Positions 49,402 through 57,212 of a stretch of DNA of 64,000 nt are shown here, piece after piece (within the stretch, counting starts at the first letter, position 1; each line of letters opens with the position of its first letter). Both the position numbers and the translations under genes were made by a program. Location of the stretch: positions 32,493 to 96,492 of the forward strand of contig NZ_JASCIR010000025.1 of NCBI RefSeq assembly GCF_029968095.1, read 5' to 3'. The notes below the pieces were generated by a model. That model had not been told where the DNA came from. It made no database searches and saw only the letters and a list, made by a program, of their open reading frames with translations. The stretch is from Streptomyces solicavernae (GTDB lineage Bacteria > Actinomycetota > Actinomycetes > Streptomycetales > Streptomycetaceae).

Positions 49402-49457
49402 GCGGGCGGGGGACCGGCCTGAGCGGGCGCGGACCGGCCTGAGCAGGCAGGGACCGG
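49390..49457. repeat. 20-21-bp tandem repeat straddling the folP2 stop codon
   Basis: Units at 49390-49410, 49411-49430 and 49431-49450 all contain GGCCTGAGC. The first TGA is the real stop. A partial fourth unit follows. Confidence 0.92.
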
Positions 49458-49471
49458 CCCGGCCCCGGCCC

Positions 49472-49519
49472 GGCCATGGAAAAGTCCCCGTACGCGCGCG
49501 TGCGGGGACTTCCATGGCC
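49472..49519. terminator. Long hairpin terminator between folP2 and the LOG gene
   Basis: An extended inverted repeat (ggccatggaa...agtccccg / cggggact..tccatggcc) with one bulge. It sits between convergent genes. Confidence 0.85.
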
Positions 49520-49536
49520 CGGCCCAGGGACGGGAG

Positions 49537-50286
49537 CTACCGCCCCACCTCCTTCGTCACCAGCGACACCGCCTCGTCCACGTCGTCCGTCACATGGAAG
49601 AGGAGCAGGTCGCGCTCGGAGGCCTTGCCGCCCGCGATCACGGTGTCGCGGAGCCAGTCGACGAGGCCGTTCCAGTACTCGGAGCCGAACAGCACGATCG
49701 GGAAGCGGGTGACCTTGCGGGTCTGGACGAGGGTGAGCGCCTCGAACAGCTCGTCCAGGGTGCCGAGCCCGCCGGGCAGCACCACGAAGCCCTGCGCGTA
49801 CTTCACGAACATCGTCTTGCGGACGAAGAAGTAGCGGAAGTTCACGCCGATGTCGACGTGCGGATTGAGGCCCTGCTCGAAGGGGAGCTCGATGCCGAGG
49901 CCGACGGAGATGCCCTTGGCGTCGCGCGCGCCCTTGTTCGCCGCTTCCATCGCGCCGGGGCCGCCGCCGGTGATCACCGCGAAGCCGGCCTCGACGAGCG
50001 CACGGCCGATGCTCACGCCCGTCTCGTACTCCTCGGACCCCACGCGCGTACGGGCGGAGCCGAACACGCTGATCGCGGCCGGGAGTTCGGCGAGCGCGCC
50101 GAAGCCCTCGACGAACTCCGACTGGATGCGCATGACCCGCCAGGGGTCGGTGTGCACCCACTCGGAGTCGCCCTGGAAGTCGAGGAGGCGCTGGTCGGTC
50201 GTGCCGGGCGTGACCTGTTCACGGCGCCGCACGACCGGACCGAGGTGCTGCTCCTCCAGCGGCCCCTGTGCTTCCGGATTGCCCAT
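49537..50286 (-). CDS. LOG-family protein (TIGR00730)
   Basis: A 249-aa Rossmann-like protein of the LONELY GUY family. The motifs GGGPGAMEAANKGA and PGGLGTLDELFEAL (the PGGxGTxxE signature) are complete. LOG enzymes release cytokinin-type bases from nucleoside monophosphates; the longer actinobacterial group-II type has an N-terminal extension as here. Its mycobacterial counterpart also lies between dapE and folP2. The physiological substrate in Streptomyces is unknown. Confidence 0.88.
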   Translation of the reverse strand: MGNPEAQGPLEEQHLGPVVRRREQVTPGTTDQRLLDFQGDSEWVHTDPWRVMRIQSEFVEGFGALAELPAAISVFGSARTRVGSEEYETGVSIGRALVEAGFAVITGGGPGAMEAANKGARDAKGISVGLGIELPFEQGLNPHVDIGVNFRYFFVRKTMFVKYAQGFVVLPGGLGTLDELFEALTLVQTRKVTRFPIVLFGSEYWNGLVDWLRDTVIAGGKASERDLLLFHVTDDVDEAVSLVTKEVGR

Positions 50287-50407
50287 GAACGTCCCCTTCC
50301 GCTGACACTGTTGCTGCTTCAGCGTAGGCGGACGCCAGTGACGAACAACGGCATTACGGGCAAGATCGATGTGAACAGCCCCGGGACAACCGCGAGCCCA
50401 GGAAGGC

Positions 50408-51496
50408 TCAGGAGGCCAGCCAGGCCGTCAGCCGCTCCTCCGCGCGCAGGATCTCGGCGGTCTGCACGCGCTCGTCCGCCTTGTGCGCGAGAAGCGGGGC
50501 GCCTGGCCCGTAGTTCACGGCGGGCACGCCGAGCGCGCTGAACCGGGAGACGTCGGTCCAGCCGTACTTGGGCCGGGCCTCGCCGCCCACGGCCGCCATG
50601 AACGCGACCGCCGCCGGGTGGTCGAGCCCCGGCCTGGCCCCGCCGGTGTGGTCGTCGACGACGAACTCCTCGACGCCGCAGTCCGCGAAGTACTCCCGTA
50701 CGAACTGCTCGGCCTCTTCCATGCTGCGATCCGGCGCGTAGCGGAAGTTGACCACCACGGTGCAGGCGTCGGGGATGACGTTGGTGGCGACGCCGCCCTC
50801 GATCCGGACGGCATTGAGTCCCTCGTAGTACTGGAGTCCGTCGACGAACGGCTTGCGCGGCTCGTACTCCGCGAGGCGGGCCAGGGTCGGGGCGGCCTTG
50901 TGGATCGCGTTGTCGCCCATCCAGGCGCGCGCGGAGTGGGCGCGCTCCCCCGAGAACTTCAGGAAGACCCGCAGCGTGCCCTGGCAGCCGCCCTCGACCT
51001 GGCCGTCGGAGGGCTCCAGGAGGATCGCGAAGTCACCCTCCAGCCAGTCCGGGTGTGCGTCCGCCACATGTCCGAGGCCGTTGAGGTGGGCGGCGACCTC
51101 TTCGTTGTCGTAGAAGACGAAGGTGAGGTCGCGGTTGGGCGCGGTGACCGTCCGGGCGATGCGCAGCTGGACCGCGACGCCGGACTTCATGTCGCAGGTG
51201 CCGCAGCCCCACAGGACGCCGTCGTCGTCGAGCCGGGAGGGCACGTTGCGAGGGTTGTCCGCGATCGGCACGGTGTCGATGTGCCCGGCGAGCACGACGC
51301 GTTCGGCGTGACCGAAGTTCGTACGGGCCACCACGTTGTTGCCGTACCGGTCCACCGTGAGGTGCGGCAGGGCGCGCAGCGCGGTCTCGATGGCGTCGGC
51401 CAGGGGCTTCTCGGCGCCGCTCTCCGAGGGGAAGTCGACGAGCTGGGCGGTCAGCCGCGCGGCGTCCAGGGTGAGGTCAAGTGCGGTTTCGGGCAT
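50408..51496 (-). CDS. dapE: Succinyl-diaminopimelate desuccinylase
   Basis: A 362-aa M20 metallo-amidohydrolase. Zinc ligands are in LAGHIDTVP, WGCGTCDMKSG and YDNEEVAAHLNG; the dimerisation domain follows and the last ligand lies in LAHKADERV. It hydrolyses N-succinyl-LL-diaminopimelate in lysine and cell-wall synthesis. The mRNA is probably leaderless (TAGGGT 7 nt before the ATG at 51496). The divergent gene is only 73 bp away. Another pathway gene of the dapC type lies at 53.5 kb. Confidence 0.9.
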   Translation of the reverse strand: MPETALDLTLDAARLTAQLVDFPSESGAEKPLADAIETALRALPHLTVDRYGNNVVARTNFGHAERVVLAGHIDTVPIADNPRNVPSRLDDDGVLWGCGTCDMKSGVAVQLRIARTVTAPNRDLTFVFYDNEEVAAHLNGLGHVADAHPDWLEGDFAILLEPSDGQVEGGCQGTLRVFLKFSGERAHSARAWMGDNAIHKAAPTLARLAEYEPRKPFVDGLQYYEGLNAVRIEGGVATNVIPDACTVVVNFRYAPDRSMEEAEQFVREYFADCGVEEFVVDDHTGGARPGLDHPAAVAFMAAVGGEARPKYGWTDVSRFSALGVPAVNYGPGAPLLAHKADERVQTAEILRAEERLTAWLAS

Positions 51497-51503
51497 GCCA
51501 TGG

Positions 51504-51509
51504 ACCCTA
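51504..51509 (-). promoter_or_regulatory. -10 hexamer (TAGGGT), leaderless start of dapE
   Basis: TAGGGT lies 7 nt before the ATG at 51496. Confidence 0.5.
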
Positions 51510-51557
51510 CGCGCTCCGTTCACAAGGGCGTTGTGCGAGCCGTATCCCGGACTCCAG

Positions 51558-51563
51558 TACGGT
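51558..51563 (+). promoter_or_regulatory. -10 hexamer (TACGGT), leaderless start
   Basis: TACGGT ends 6 nt before the GTG at 51570. Confidence 0.5.
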
Positions 51564-51569
51564 TGGCGC

Positions 51570-52589
51570 GTGTCCGAGCAGCCCCGCATCCGCTTCAGGC
51601 GCGGCCGCCTTCTGCGTGCCGGTGCGGCCTTCGCCGTGCTGCTCGCGCTCGCCGGCTATCTGCTCCTGCAGTACGAGGGCGGCGGCCGGCCCGCGCCGGG
51701 TTGCCGGGTGGTCTCGGCGGCCGGTGACGGGGCCACGTACGAGATGAGCACCGAGCAGGCCGTGAACGCCGCGACGATCTCGGCGGTCGGCACCTCGCGC
51801 GGCATGCCCGAGCGGGCCGTCACGATCGCGCTCGCGACGGCCCTGCAGGAGTCGGCGCTGCGCAACATCGACCACGGCGACCGCGACTCGCTCGGCCTGT
51901 TCCAGCAGCGGCCCTCGCAGGGCTGGGGGAACACCGAGCAGATCATGGACCCGGTGTACTCGGCGGGGAAGTTCTACGAGCACCTGGACAAGATCCCCGG
52001 CTATTCGCGGCTTCCGCTCACCGTGGCCGCGCAGCGCGTGCAGCGCAGCGGCTTCCCGCAGGCGTACGCGAAGCACGAGCCGGACGCCGCGCTGCTCGCC
52101 GCCGCCCTGACCGGACGCGCCGCCGCGACCCTGACCTGCGGCACCGAACCGGCCCGCGAGCCGGGCGACCCGGAGCGGGTGCGGGAGGCGCTGGTGCGGG
52201 ACTTCGGCGAGGACGTGCTGCCGCGCGCGAAGAGCGGCGACTCGGGGGCGGACTCGGGGGCGGACTCAGGGGCGGACTCGGACGCGGACGCCAAGCCGGG
52301 CCGGGACCAAGCCCGTGAACAGCGCCGGGGCCAGGGCGGGGGCGCCAAGGGGAAGGCCGTGTCGCCCACGCTGCGGGTGCCGGTCTCCACGGCGGTCTCG
52401 CCGCGCGGGCGCGACGGACAGCGCGGCTGGGAGCTGGCGCACTGGGCGGTCGCGCACGCGTCCGCGTTGCGCATCGAACGGGTCTCCTACGCGGGCCGCG
52501 AGTGGAGCGCCGCGGACCCCGAGCACACCTGGCGCAAGGCCGCAAAGGGAACGGGCGCCGACGAGGTCGTACTCACCACCGCCCAGTAG
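51570..52589 (+). CDS. Membrane-anchored lysozyme-like protein
   Basis: A 339-aa protein with an N-terminal signal anchor (LLRAGAAFAVLLALAGYLLLQ). The extracytoplasmic domain reads TIALATALQESALRNID and DSLGLFQQRPSQGWG, the pattern of lytic transglycosylase/lysozyme-like folds with the catalytic Glu in QES. Streptomyces annotations often call such proteins heavy-metal transporters, which the sequence does not support. A DSGA repeat and a basic linker precede a C-terminal domain (GWELAHWAVAHASAL). Peptidoglycan hydrolysis is inference. A 12-bp repeat spans the stop. Confidence 0.75.
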   Translation: MSEQPRIRFRRGRLLRAGAAFAVLLALAGYLLLQYEGGGRPAPGCRVVSAAGDGATYEMSTEQAVNAATISAVGTSRGMPERAVTIALATALQESALRNIDHGDRDSLGLFQQRPSQGWGNTEQIMDPVYSAGKFYEHLDKIPGYSRLPLTVAAQRVQRSGFPQAYAKHEPDAALLAAALTGRAAATLTCGTEPAREPGDPERVREALVRDFGEDVLPRAKSGDSGADSGADSGADSDADAKPGRDQAREQRRGQGGGAKGKAVSPTLRVPVSTAVSPRGRDGQRGWELAHWAVAHASALRIERVSYAGREWSAADPEHTWRKAAKGTGADEVVLTTAQ

Positions 52590-52637
52590 ACGGCCCAGTA
52601 GACGGCGCAGCAGACCGCGCAGCAGACCGCCCAGGAG
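52582..52637. repeat. 12-bp tandem repeat straddling a stop codon
   Basis: Units cccagtagacgg (52582-52593 and 52594-52605) then cgcagcagaccg twice. Because 12 is a multiple of three, the second TAG is in frame and acts as a back-up stop. Confidence 0.9.
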
Positions 52638-52959
52638 TGCGAGCCCTCACCCGCACGAGGGAGTCCGGCCGCCTCCCGGGAACGCCGCGGGCTCCTCGGC
52701 GCACACACGTCCGGGAGATCGCCAGAACCCTTGCGCGGCAAGCGAAGTGAGGATTCTGCAGGGCGGTTCGGCTAAGCGTCCTTTGCTCGCCGTTTGTGCG
52801 GTTTTATCCGCAGCCGATAATGCGACGCATTACCAACTCTTTACGTTGCCGTCCCGCAACCTTCGACGGCTTCGAGCGGTAGTCACGGCGTCCGTACGCC
52901 GGTCCAGGCCGGAGCACCACGCGGACACGCCAACCGACTTCCGTCACACAAGGAGCACC
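52590..52959. other. 370-bp intergenic region upstream of the small secreted protein
   Basis: After the stop-codon repeat, the region 52740-52870 is relatively AT-rich (ttttatccgcagccgataat) and probably contains the promoter of the secreted protein gene. No gene or clear structured RNA is visible. Confidence 0.45.
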
Positions 52960-53406
52960 ATGTCCCTCCCCCTGACCCGCCGGATCGCCCGTGCCGCGCT
53001 GCTCAGCGCAGCGGGAGCAGTTTCCGTGGTCGGTGCGGCCGGCTCCGCGAGCGCCGTCGACCTGCCGGGCACGCCCGACGTCGGCGGCCTGACCGCCCTG
53101 GACGGCAACGGCCTCGGCAACACCGTCGAAGGCGCGGCCGACAACGTCACCGGGCTCGCGGGCTCGGCGAGCGAGACGGCCACCGGGAAGACGGTGCCCG
53201 CGGCGGGCAAGAAGGCGGGCCACACCGTGGACCGCGCAGGCGACACCGTCGGCAAGGCCGGCAAGAGCACGGCCCCGGTCGCGCAGGAGGCGGCCGGCGG
53301 GCTGGTCGGCGGGGCGGCCTCGACGCTCGGCGAGACGGCGGGGTCCGCGACGCAGAACGAGCTGCCGGTTGAGGCGCTGCCGACGAATGGGCTGCCGCTC
53401 GGCTAG
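52960..53406 (+). CDS. Small secreted protein, Ala/Gly/Thr-rich
   Basis: A 148-aa protein with a Sec signal peptide (RRIARAALLSAAGAVSVVGAAGSASA, about residues 6-31, cleavage after ASA). The mature part is low complexity with GAADNVTGLAGSAS and RAGDTVGKAGKST heptad-like stretches and no cysteines. AAGGAG precedes the ATG. Streptomyces encode many such proteins, sometimes mislabelled ATP-binding. Likely an extracellular or cell-wall protein; function unknown. Confidence 0.78.
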   Translation: MSLPLTRRIARAALLSAAGAVSVVGAAGSASAVDLPGTPDVGGLTALDGNGLGNTVEGAADNVTGLAGSASETATGKTVPAAGKKAGHTVDRAGDTVGKAGKSTAPVAQEAAGGLVGGAASTLGETAGSATQNELPVEALPTNGLPLG

Positions 53407-53429
53407 GCACTGCGTGTGCGTACGCGGCA

Positions 53430-53466
53430 GGGGCCCGGGGAGCGTTCAGCGTTCTCCCCGGGCCCC
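53430..53466. terminator. Perfect 13-bp hairpin terminator
   Basis: Arms ggggcccggggag and ctccccgggcccc enclose an 11-nt loop between the convergent secreted-protein and aminotransferase genes. Confidence 0.88.
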
Positions 53467-53551
53467 TCTGCGTGCGCCCCTGAGGAGCCGCCGCTCTGTG
53501 TGCGCCCCCAAGGAGCCAGCCGCTCTGTCTGCGCCCCTAAGGAGCCAGCCG
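53466..53551. repeat. 28-29-bp tandem repeat straddling the aminotransferase stop codon (3 copies)
   Basis: Copies at 53466-53493, 53494-53522 and 53523-53551. The last (first in the gene's direction) contains the TAG stop at 53539-53537; the other two are downstream and have TTGG and TCAG in its place. Confidence 0.92.
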
Positions 53552-54658
53552 CCGGACCGCCTCGGCGACCCGCTCGTCCGTCGCCGTGAACGCGACCCGT
53601 ACGAAGCGGTCGCCCGCCGGGCCGTAGAAGTCGCCGGGGGCCACGAGGATGCCGCGGTCCGCGAGGTGGGCCACCGTCGACCAGCAGGACTCGTCGCGGG
53701 TGGCCCACAGGTACAGGCTCGCCTCGCTGTGCTCGATGCGGAAGCCGTGGCCGAGCAGGGCCTCCCGCAGGGCGGTGCGCCGGGCCGCGTACCGGGCGCG
53801 CTGCTCGGTGACGTGGGTGTCGTCGCCGAGCGCCGCGATCGTGGCCGCCTGCACCGGGGCGGGCGTCATCATGCCGCCGTGCTTGCGGATCTGCAGCAGC
53901 TCGCCGAGGACCGCCGGGTCGCCCGCGAGGAACGCCGACCGGTACCCGGCCAGGTTGGACCGCTTGGACAGCGAGTGGACGGCGACGATGCCCTCGTGGG
54001 AGCCCCCGCACACGTCCGGGTGCAGGACCGAGACCGGCTCCGCCTCCCAGCCCAGCTCCAGGTAGCACTCGTCGGAGAAGAGCAGCACGCCGTGCTCGCG
54101 GGCCCAGGCGACCGTACGGGTCAGCTCGTCCTTGGTGAGGACCCGGCCGGTCGGGTTGGAGGGCGAGTTGAGCCAGAGCAGCTTCAGGCCGGCCGGGTCG
54201 AGCTCGGTCGGGTCGTCGTACGCCACGTACTCGGCGCGGGCCAGGCGTGCGCCCACCTCGTACGTCGGGTAGGCGAGGCGCGGGTAAGCGACCTTGGCGT
54301 CGGGGCCGAGGCCCAGCTGGGTGGGGAGCCAGGCGACGAGCTCCTTGGAGCCGACGACCGGCAGGACGCCCTGGTGCGTCATCCCGCGCGCGCCCAGGCG
54401 GCGCTCGCACCAGCCGGCGATCGCGTCCCGGAGTTCCGGAGTTCCCCAGACCGTCGGATAGCCGGGGCTGTCCGACGCGGCCGTCAGCGCCTTCTGGACC
54501 ACCTCCGGCACCGGGTCGACAGGGGTGCCGACCGACAGGTCGACGATGCCGCCCGGGTGCGCTGCCGCCGTCGCCTTGTACGGCTCCAGCTTGTCCCAGG
54601 GAAAGACGGGAAGGCGCGAAGAGACCGCGCCCACGCTTGCACTCACGGGGCTGCTCAC
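53537..54658 (-). CDS. DapC-type succinyldiaminopimelate aminotransferase
   Basis: A 373-aa fold-type I PLP enzyme. The substrate and cofactor motifs are DLSVGTPVDPVP, LNSPSNPTGRV, FSDECYLELGW and the Schiff-base lysine in VHSLSKRSNLAGYR. Together with dapE this supports the succinylase branch of diaminopimelate synthesis. Immediately upstream is the 7Fe ferredoxin gene, the same pair found in mycobacteria. The start is GTG 54658; a GTG 12 nt further in is an alternative. A three-copy repeat spans the stop. Confidence 0.87.
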   Translation of the reverse strand: MSSPVSASVGAVSSRLPVFPWDKLEPYKATAAAHPGGIVDLSVGTPVDPVPEVVQKALTAASDSPGYPTVWGTPELRDAIAGWCERRLGARGMTHQGVLPVVGSKELVAWLPTQLGLGPDAKVAYPRLAYPTYEVGARLARAEYVAYDDPTELDPAGLKLLWLNSPSNPTGRVLTKDELTRTVAWAREHGVLLFSDECYLELGWEAEPVSVLHPDVCGGSHEGIVAVHSLSKRSNLAGYRSAFLAGDPAVLGELLQIRKHGGMMTPAPVQAATIAALGDDTHVTEQRARYAARRTALREALLGHGFRIEHSEASLYLWATRDESCWSTVAHLADRGILVAPGDFYGPAGDRFVRVAFTATDERVAEAVRRLAP

Positions 54659-54682
54659 TTTCTAGTACGTACCACTGCAAAC

Positions 54683-54736
54683 CACCACGGTCCACGCAAG
54701 CACCACGGTCTACGCAAACACCACGGTCCCGTGCGG
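54683..54736. repeat. 18-bp tandem repeat (3 copies) between ferredoxin and aminotransferase genes
   Basis: Units of the type caccacggtccacgcaag occur at 54683-54700, 54701-54718 and 54719-54736. They lie in the 125-bp gap between the two genes. Confidence 0.88.
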
Positions 54737-54783
54737 CAGTCGAGGCCGTACGGGACCGGGGCGAGGCGCTGGACTGCCGACCG

Positions 54784-55104
54784 CTACTGGTTCTGCGGCG
54801 GCAGCTCGGCGATGAAGGGGTGGTCACGCTCGATCAGGCCGAGCTTGCTGGCACCACCGGGCGAGCCGAGCTCGTCGAAGAACTCGACGTTCGCCTTGTA
54901 GTAGTCCTTCCACTCCTCCGGGGTGTCGTCCTCGTAGAAGATTGCCTCGACCGGGCACACCGGCTCACAGGCTCCGCAGTCGACGCATTCATCCGGGTGG
55001 ATGTACAAGGACCGCGAGCCCTCGTAGATGCAGTCGACCGGGCACTCCTCGATGCACGCCTTGTCCTTGACGTCGACACAAGGCTGCGCGATGACGTAAG
55101 TCAC
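54784..55104 (-). CDS. 7Fe ferredoxin (FdxA/FdxC type)
   Basis: A 106-aa bacterial ferredoxin. The cysteine pattern (CVDVKDKACIEECPVD, then CVDCGACEPVCPVEAIF) fits one [3Fe-4S] and one [4Fe-4S] cluster, and the long C-terminal part is typical of Streptomyces/Mycobacterium 7Fe ferredoxins. It transfers electrons to redox enzymes in the cytosol. The GTG at 55104 begins TYVIAQPCVD. Confidence 0.93.
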   Translation of the reverse strand: MTYVIAQPCVDVKDKACIEECPVDCIYEGSRSLYIHPDECVDCGACEPVCPVEAIFYEDDTPEEWKDYYKANVEFFDELGSPGGASKLGLIERDHPFIAELPPQNQ

Positions 55105-55244
55105 GCTGTCGTTCCTCCTCGATAGGGCGCTGGCGGGCCTCCTCAGGCTCCGCCGCCTGGCGCGCGGGAGCGCGGCGTCGTCGATGCCCGCACCTAGTAT
55201 CTCCGTTCCGGGTCATGATCCGAACAGGAGGGGCGGACTGAGCT

Positions 55245-56252
55245 GTGGAAATCATCGGAGGTGGGCTCCTCGAAGTCCACATTACCCCTACTGACGTGGG
55301 AAAACGCGTGTCGGTACGGTGCTTGAGCGGGACCGGAATCCCGGGTGAGAAGTTCACCGACACGGTCGGGATTCTCACATCCTGGACTGACGATGTGCTG
55401 CTGATCACACGCCGGGACGGGCGGTCCGTCCGTATCGCGGAATCGACGCTCGTCGCCGGAAAGGTGATCCCGGCCGCCCCGGCGCGTCGCCGCGGCCCGG
55501 CCGCCTCCTTCGACGAGCTGGCGCGGGTCACGGCGCGGGCCTGGGAGCCGGTGGAGAGCGAACGGCTCGGTGACTGGCGGCTGCGGGCCGCCTCCGGGTT
55601 CACCCGGCGCGCCAACTCCGTCCTCCCGCTCGGCGATCCGGACCGCCCGCTCGACGACGCGCTCACGTACGTACGCGACTGGTACGCGCGCCGCGAGCTG
55701 CCCGCGTACGCGCAGATCGCGACCGGCGCCGAGGGCACGCAGGAGCTGCTCGGCGCGGAGCTGGAGCGGCGGGGCTGGGTGCGCGAGGTGAGCGCGCAGG
55801 TGTGGACCGGCGGCCTCGCCCCGGTCGGCGACCTGGACGCGGACACGGACCGGGTGCGGCTCGACCGCTCCTACGACGCGGGCTGGCTGCGGCGCTATCA
55901 ACGGTTCGGGACGCCGGGCCCGCACGTGGGCCGGGTGCTCGGCAGCGGCCCTTCGACGTGGTTCGCCTCCGTGCCCGGTACGGCCGACGTGCCCGCGGCG
56001 ATCGGGCGGTGCGTGGTGGACGGGCGCTGGGCCGGGTTCATGGCCGTGGAGGTCGACCCGGAGCAGCGGCGGCAGGGGCTCGGCACGGCCGTGATGGCGG
56101 CGCTCGCGCGGCGGGCCCTGGACGAGGGCGCCTCGGCGGCGTGGCTGCAGGCCGAGGCGGACAACACGGCGGCCCGGGCGCTGTACGACGGCATGGGCTT
56201 CGCCGCGCACCACAGCTACCACCACTACCGCGCGCCGCGCGCCGCCGAGTGA
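55245..56252 (+). CDS. GNAT N-acetyltransferase with N-terminal SH3-like domain
   Basis: A 335-aa protein. The first 75 residues (VHITPTDVGKRVSVRCL, FTDTVGILTSWTDDVLLITRRDG) form a small beta barrel. The rest contains a GNAT domain with the acetyl-CoA loop EQRRQGLGTAVMAALA and a typical ADNTAARALYDGMGF end. The start is GTG 55245. It is followed after 10 nt by the SirB1-like gene, so they form an operon. The acceptor substrate is unknown. Confidence 0.85.
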   Translation: MEIIGGGLLEVHITPTDVGKRVSVRCLSGTGIPGEKFTDTVGILTSWTDDVLLITRRDGRSVRIAESTLVAGKVIPAAPARRRGPAASFDELARVTARAWEPVESERLGDWRLRAASGFTRRANSVLPLGDPDRPLDDALTYVRDWYARRELPAYAQIATGAEGTQELLGAELERRGWVREVSAQVWTGGLAPVGDLDADTDRVRLDRSYDAGWLRRYQRFGTPGPHVGRVLGSGPSTWFASVPGTADVPAAIGRCVVDGRWAGFMAVEVDPEQRRQGLGTAVMAALARRALDEGASAAWLQAEADNTAARALYDGMGFAAHHSYHHYRAPRAAE

Positions 56253-56262
56253 GCCGGCCGGC

Positions 56263-57126
56263 GTGACGGGACACGAGCCGGGGCACGAGGCACCCATGGG
56301 ACCGGATTCCACGGAGCGGCGACGGCGGTTCGCGCAGGAGGCCCGCGCGGAGCGGCCGGACCTGGCGCTGCTCTGCCTGCTGCTCTCCGCCGAGGGCGAC
56401 CCGGCGCTCGGCGAGGCGGGCGTCGACACCGCGCAGATGGAGCTCGACCGGCTCGCCGGGCAGCTCCCGTACCGGCCGGGCGGCCCGCGCGCCTGGGCGT
56501 CCGCGGTCGCCGAACTCCTCGGCGGGCGCTGCGGGTTCCGCGGCTCGGCGGCCGACTACCAGCGCCTGGAGTCCTCGCTCCTGCACGAGGTGCTGCGGCG
56601 CCGGCGGGGCCTTCCGATCCTGCTGTCGGTGGTGTGGACGGAGGTGGCGCGCCGGGCGGGTGCGCCGGTGTACGGGGTGGCGCTGCCGGGGCACTTCGTC
56701 GTCGGCTTCGGGCCGCCCGAGGAGCAGGTGCTCGCCGACCCGTTCGACGGCGGCCGGGTCCTGACCGGCTCGGACGCGCAGCTCCTGGTCTCCGGCGCGA
56801 CGGGCGGCCCGCTGGACCCGGCGATGCTGCGCCCGGCCGACCCGCGGGACATCGTCGTACGCATCCTCAACAACATCCGCGCCTGGGCCGCCGCCCGCCC
56901 GGAGCGCTCCGACGTCGCCCTGTGGGCCCTGGACCTGTGCCTGCTGCTGCCCTCCCACCCGGCCCGCCTCCGGCACGAGCGGGCCCAGCTCCTGGTGCAG
57001 CGCGGCGAGTTCCTGGCGGGGGCGGCGGAGCTTGAGGAGTACGCGGAGGTGGTGGCGCCGGTCGACGCGCAGGCGGCGGAGCGGGTGCGGCGGGACGCGC
57101 GGCTGGCCCGGGCGCGCTTGAACTGA
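56263..57126 (+). CDS. SirB1/transglutaminase-like family protein
   Basis: A 287-aa protein of the SirB1 (transglutaminase-like, TPR-like tail) family. Landmarks are SSLLHEVLRRRRGLPILLSVVWTEVARRAG (about residues 108-137) and VYGVALPGHFVVGFG with the conserved His, then DPFDGGRVL. The catalytic Cys expected in transglutaminases is not evident, as in other SirB1 proteins. It is cytosolic. The start is GTG 56263; an internal ATG is possible. Role unknown. Confidence 0.82.
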   Translation: MTGHEPGHEAPMGPDSTERRRRFAQEARAERPDLALLCLLLSAEGDPALGEAGVDTAQMELDRLAGQLPYRPGGPRAWASAVAELLGGRCGFRGSAADYQRLESSLLHEVLRRRRGLPILLSVVWTEVARRAGAPVYGVALPGHFVVGFGPPEEQVLADPFDGGRVLTGSDAQLLVSGATGGPLDPAMLRPADPRDIVVRILNNIRAWAAARPERSDVALWALDLCLLLPSHPARLRHERAQLLVQRGEFLAGAAELEEYAEVVAPVDAQAAERVRRDARLARARLN

Positions 57127-57162
57127 GACCCGTACGCACGTGAACTGGGACCCGTGCACAGG
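57119..57162. repeat. 22-bp duplication across the SirB1 stop codon
   Basis: Units 57119-57140 and 57141-57162 share tgaactg(a/g)gacccgt. The first contains the TGA at 57124-57126 and the second has TGG there. Confidence 0.88.
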
Positions 57163-57163
57163 C

Positions 57164-57195
57164 GTACGGCACGACCTTCGGGGGTCGTGCCGTAC
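57164..57195. terminator. Perfect 13-bp hairpin terminator
   Basis: Arms gtacggcacgacc and ggtcgtgccgtac with a 6-nt loop (ttcggg), between convergent genes. Confidence 0.88.
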
Positions 57196-57212
57196 GGGTG
57201 TGGCGGGTGCGG

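Noticed and set aside
51570..52589. Annotation as a heavy-metal transporter
   Set aside because: There is only one membrane helix and no metal-binding motif. The QESAL and GLFQQRPSQGWG segments fit a lysozyme-like fold instead.
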